From: Candidatus Kerfeldbacteria bacterium RIFOXYC2_FULL_38_9
GTDB taxonomy: Bacteria; Patescibacteriota; Patescibacteriia; UBA9570; XYC2-FULL-38-9
Reading direction: 5' to 3'
Assembly (NCBI GenBank): GCA_001818355.1
Contig: MHKJ01000038.1
Coordinates: 2,402 to 10,123 of the forward strand
DNA length: 7,722 bases
Both the position numbers and the translations under genes were made by a program. Of the stretch, positions 5,946 to 7,722 are shown one piece after another. Within the stretch, counting starts at the first letter, position 1, and the number at the start of each line of letters is the position of its first letter. The notes beneath the pieces are model-generated. The model was not told where the DNA came from. It did no database searches and was given only the letters and a program-made list of their open reading frames with translations.

Positions 5946-6164
5946 TTAATTTTGCCTGTATTTATTTTTAAGACTGACAATTTTATTTTCAGTCTTTTGT
6001 AATATGGCTTTTAATTTTTCAGCCAATTTTAATCCTTCCTCTAATTTTACAACACTATCTTCCAAATCAACATCTTTTTGCTCCATTAATAAAACAATCT
6101 CTTCCAATTTTTTTAGTTGCTCTGAAAAAGAATTTTGTTTATTTTTCAATAATTTTTTTGGCAT
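5946..6164 (-). CDS. xseB: Exonuclease VII small subunit
   Basis: XseB pairs in several copies with XseA to form exonuclease VII, which degrades single-stranded DNA from both ends. The 72 residues match the family's usual length and pattern: an N-terminal lysine-rich MPKK start similar to the E. coli protein, SFSEQLKKLEEIVLLMEQKD (12-31), then DLEDSVVKLEEGLKLAEKLKAIL (33-55) and a helical tail. The whole protein is predicted as two long helices, as in known XseB. It starts 1 bp after the stop of the FemAB-like gene and ends 5 bp before the ATP-grasp gene. XseA, its obligate partner and usual neighbour, is not in this window. Confidence 0.9.
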   Translation of the reverse strand: MPKKLLKNKQNSFSEQLKKLEEIVLLMEQKDVDLEDSVVKLEEGLKLAEKLKAILQKTENKIVSLKNKYRQN

Positions 6165-6165
6165 A

Positions 6166-6933
6166 TTATGAATTAATAATTGATAATTTTATTGCAGAAT
6201 TATTAAATAGCTCTTTATATTTCTCTCTTAAATTATCCTCAGATTGTTTAGATAATAAAATCATCTGGTTAATTTGTGAATCAATATCTTTGCCTATAAA
6301 TAATAATATGTCCTTGTTGTCCGGAAATTGACTTAACGTCAATATTTCATTATTATCCGAAATTGACACAAAAGGAATACACCCTAAGCTTAATTTAAAA
6401 ATAGCTAGCCCAATATTATATTTAAAACCAAAAGCATTTAAATCTCTTCCGTGAGAAATAAATTCTTTACCACAATTAATAGCGTAGTTAATAAATAAAT
6501 ATTCGGCAATATGAGTAGGGCTAATAGGTAATTTAAAATTATCCAATTCCTTTGGGAAAACTTTATAGGCAGCCGACAGACTGTTTTTTCTTATACTAAA
6601 AATTAATCCTCCAACAAATTCATCTTTTTTAAATACGGATATGGCTTTATATTGACGACCATTTTTTTGATTTTCTAAAATATTGTCAACAACATCATAA
6701 ATAATAGGAGTAAACTTTTCATTAATATTATTTTTATAAAGTGGGGTAAACTTTTCTAAAAATGAATTGTCTACATCTACTATTTTAAACTTATACTCTG
6801 CTTGCGCATTAATTTTTTCTAAAGAGCGTTTTATTCTCTTTTTTGGTTTTTTGCCAAAAAAAATATAAGGATCTTTAATATTTTCTAAAAAAATCTTCCA
6901 AGTAATGTATTTTCTATATTCAATAGGCTTCAT
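6166..6933 (-). CDS. GNAT/FemAB-superfamily acyltransferase-like protein, copy 2
   Basis: No exact family is recognised. The 255 residues have the look of the FemAB/BioF2-like branch of the GNAT fold: a basic stretch GKKPKKRIKRSLEK (27-40), a glycine pair after a strand (DEFVGGLIFS, 104-113), a helix (SPTHIAEYLFINYAINCG, 138-155), then FISHGRDLNAFGF (158-170). FemAB proteins add amino acids from aminoacyl-tRNA to peptidoglycan side chains; related GNAT ligases make other peptide bonds. Domain order matches the upstream gene, its paralog, which shares the ISxGRDxNxxG motif. The ATG is 3 bp after the stop of that copy; no Shine-Dalgarno sequence is seen. The coding DNA is very AT-rich. No signal peptide or membrane segment is visible. 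The fold is likely, the reaction unknown. Confidence 0.6.
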   Translation of the reverse strand: MKPIEYRKYITWKIFLENIKDPYIFFGKKPKKRIKRSLEKINAQAEYKFKIVDVDNSFLEKFTPLYKNNINEKFTPIIYDVVDNILENQKNGRQYKAISVFKKDEFVGGLIFSIRKNSLSAAYKVFPKELDNFKLPISPTHIAEYLFINYAINCGKEFISHGRDLNAFGFKYNIGLAIFKLSLGCIPFVSISDNNEILTLSQFPDNKDILLFIGKDIDSQINQMILLSKQSEDNLREKYKELFNNSAIKLSIINS

Positions 6934-6936
6934 GGC

Positions 6937-7722
6937 TTATTTTATAAAATTTTCTAAATAATTTTTATGCTTTAAAAATAATTCTACCAAAGACGACTTT
7001 TCAGTAGAAAGGATATTTTCCGGACAATAAGATGATGCTTCTACTTCTTCATCTGTAAAAATATGCAAACCAATCTTATCATTATCTAACAATAAAAAAC
7101 AACCGATAAAGTTTATTTCTGATAATTTTTTAGGGAAAAAAACAGTTTGTTTTATCAATCCCTCTTCTGGCAAAAAAACGGAAAAACCATAGGTTTTTTT
7201 AAATCGCAATAATTCAAAAGAGTTCATTACTCCGTATAAATTACGATCTCTACCATAGCTAATAAAAGATAATTTTCGCTCAACAGCTTGGCGATATACT
7301 TCATCAATTATTAAGGGGCTTAAACCCAAATTAAGTTCTTTATAAGAAAATTTATCGTGCGCTACATAACCAACATAGAAACCTTTATCTGCAAACGCTA
7401 CAATGGCTCCTCCTAAAAATTTTTCTTCTTGATAAAAAAATATACCGGAGTATTTTTTCTTCTGATCTATAATCTTCTCGGTATACCAGTTTTCGTTTAA
7501 AAATAAATTTCCGTGTTTCATGCCACTGATAACTTTTTGATATTTTTCTAAAAATTTTAAATAGGAATTTTGAGTTAAGTCCTCCTCCCATTTTAATCTA
7601 ATACCTAGAGCTAAAACTTGTTGTTTGGTTTTGTTCAGTTGTTTCCTTTTTTTGCTTTTTAAAGTTTCCCCAAACTCTAAGGAGGTTATTACCTTTTTCC
7701 AAAAAATTTTTTCCGGCTGATA
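6937..7722 (-). CDS. GNAT/FemAB-superfamily acyltransferase-like protein, copy 1, 5' end cut by window edge
   Basis: The reading frame is open to the right edge, giving 261 visible residues. A start at the ATG at 7521 is rejected: the 67 codons upstream in the same frame are free of stops, have no ATG, GTG or TTG, and align with the N-terminus of the paralog downstream (basic stretch TLKSKKRKQLNKTKQ, then NSYLKFLEKYQKVI against the paralog's NSFLEKFTPLYKNNI). The alignment suggests that only a few codons lie beyond the edge. Core features: FLGGAIVAF (102-110 of the visible part), the helix SPLIIDEVYRQAVERK (135-150) and FISYGRDRNLYG (153-164). It shares ISxGRDxNxxG with the next gene, 3 bp downstream, so the pair is probably an old tandem duplication. 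Amino-acid or acyl transfer is plausible; the substrate is unknown. Confidence 0.65.
   Translation of the reverse strand, partial: YQPEKIFWKKVITSLEFGETLKSKKRKQLNKTKQQVLALGIRLKWEEDLTQNSYLKFLEKYQKVISGMKHGNLFLNENWYTEKIIDQKKKYSGIFFYQEEKFLGGAIVAFADKGFYVGYVAHDKFSYKELNLGLSPLIIDEVYRQAVERKLSFISYGRDRNLYGVMNSFELLRFKKTYGFSVFLPEEGLIKQTVFFPKKLSEINFIGCFLLLDNDKIGLHIFTDEEVEASSYCPENILSTEKSSLVELFLKHKNYLENFIK

Noticed and set aside
7385..7591. Minus-strand open frame of 68 codons starting MGGGLNSK
   Set aside because: It is a different frame of the 5'-truncated FemAB-like gene, whose own frame is open to the edge and aligns with its paralog.
7679..7686. Perfect Shine-Dalgarno-like AAGGAGGT on the plus strand
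   Set aside because: No start codon or open frame follows at a usable distance, and it lies antisense to coding sequence.
1..7722. Recoded UGA (glycine) as in Gracilibacteria or Absconditabacteria
   Set aside because: TGA is the natural stop of the ATP-grasp and LCP genes at ATGA overlaps, and no coding sequence needs an in-frame TGA.

Overview
The window looks like a piece of a compact, AT-rich bacterial genome. Very tight gene packing (1 to 5 bp gaps, two ATGA overlaps, one convergent stop-codon overlap), the protein types and the divergence of the sequences fit Candidatus Patescibacteria (CPR), perhaps a Parcubacteria-like lineage. That placement is inference. TGA is used as a stop and never appears inside the genes, so the code is standard.

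Layout: the left edge holds a 5'-complete, 3'-cut DUF805 membrane protein on the minus strand. A 192-bp divergent intergenic region separates it from lexA on the plus strand. This region carries a consensus-like lexA promoter, a symmetric four-half-site operator over that promoter, and a perfect DnaA-box 9-mer. lexA converges on a long minus-strand gene train, and the two stop codons overlap.

The minus-strand train runs from beyond the right edge to position 1159. In transcription order it holds: a GNAT/FemAB-like acyltransferase (5' end cut by the window edge), a paralogous second copy, xseB (exonuclease VII small subunit), an ATP-grasp ligase, a LytR-CpsA-Psr (LCP) glycopolymer transferase, a DUF1704/MATCAP-type metallocarboxypeptidase-like protein, a RecB/Cas4-type PD-(D/E)XK nuclease with Fe-S cysteines, and a DEDDy 3'-5' exonuclease with a WYL-like C-terminal domain.

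Two themes are interleaved. One is DNA repair and its control (LexA, DEDDy-WYL exonuclease, RecB-like nuclease, XseB). The other is a possible peptide-ligation and cell-surface cassette (two FemAB/GNAT-like transferases, ATP-grasp ligase, LCP enzyme, DUF1704 peptidase). The grouping of ligase, acyltransferases and peptidase resembles amidoligase gene neighbourhoods that make or edit peptides, but substrates cannot be read from the sequence. Base composition is mosaic: the LCP, nuclease and lexA genes are clearly richer in GC than the FemAB-like, xseB, ATP-grasp and 5' DUF1704 segments.
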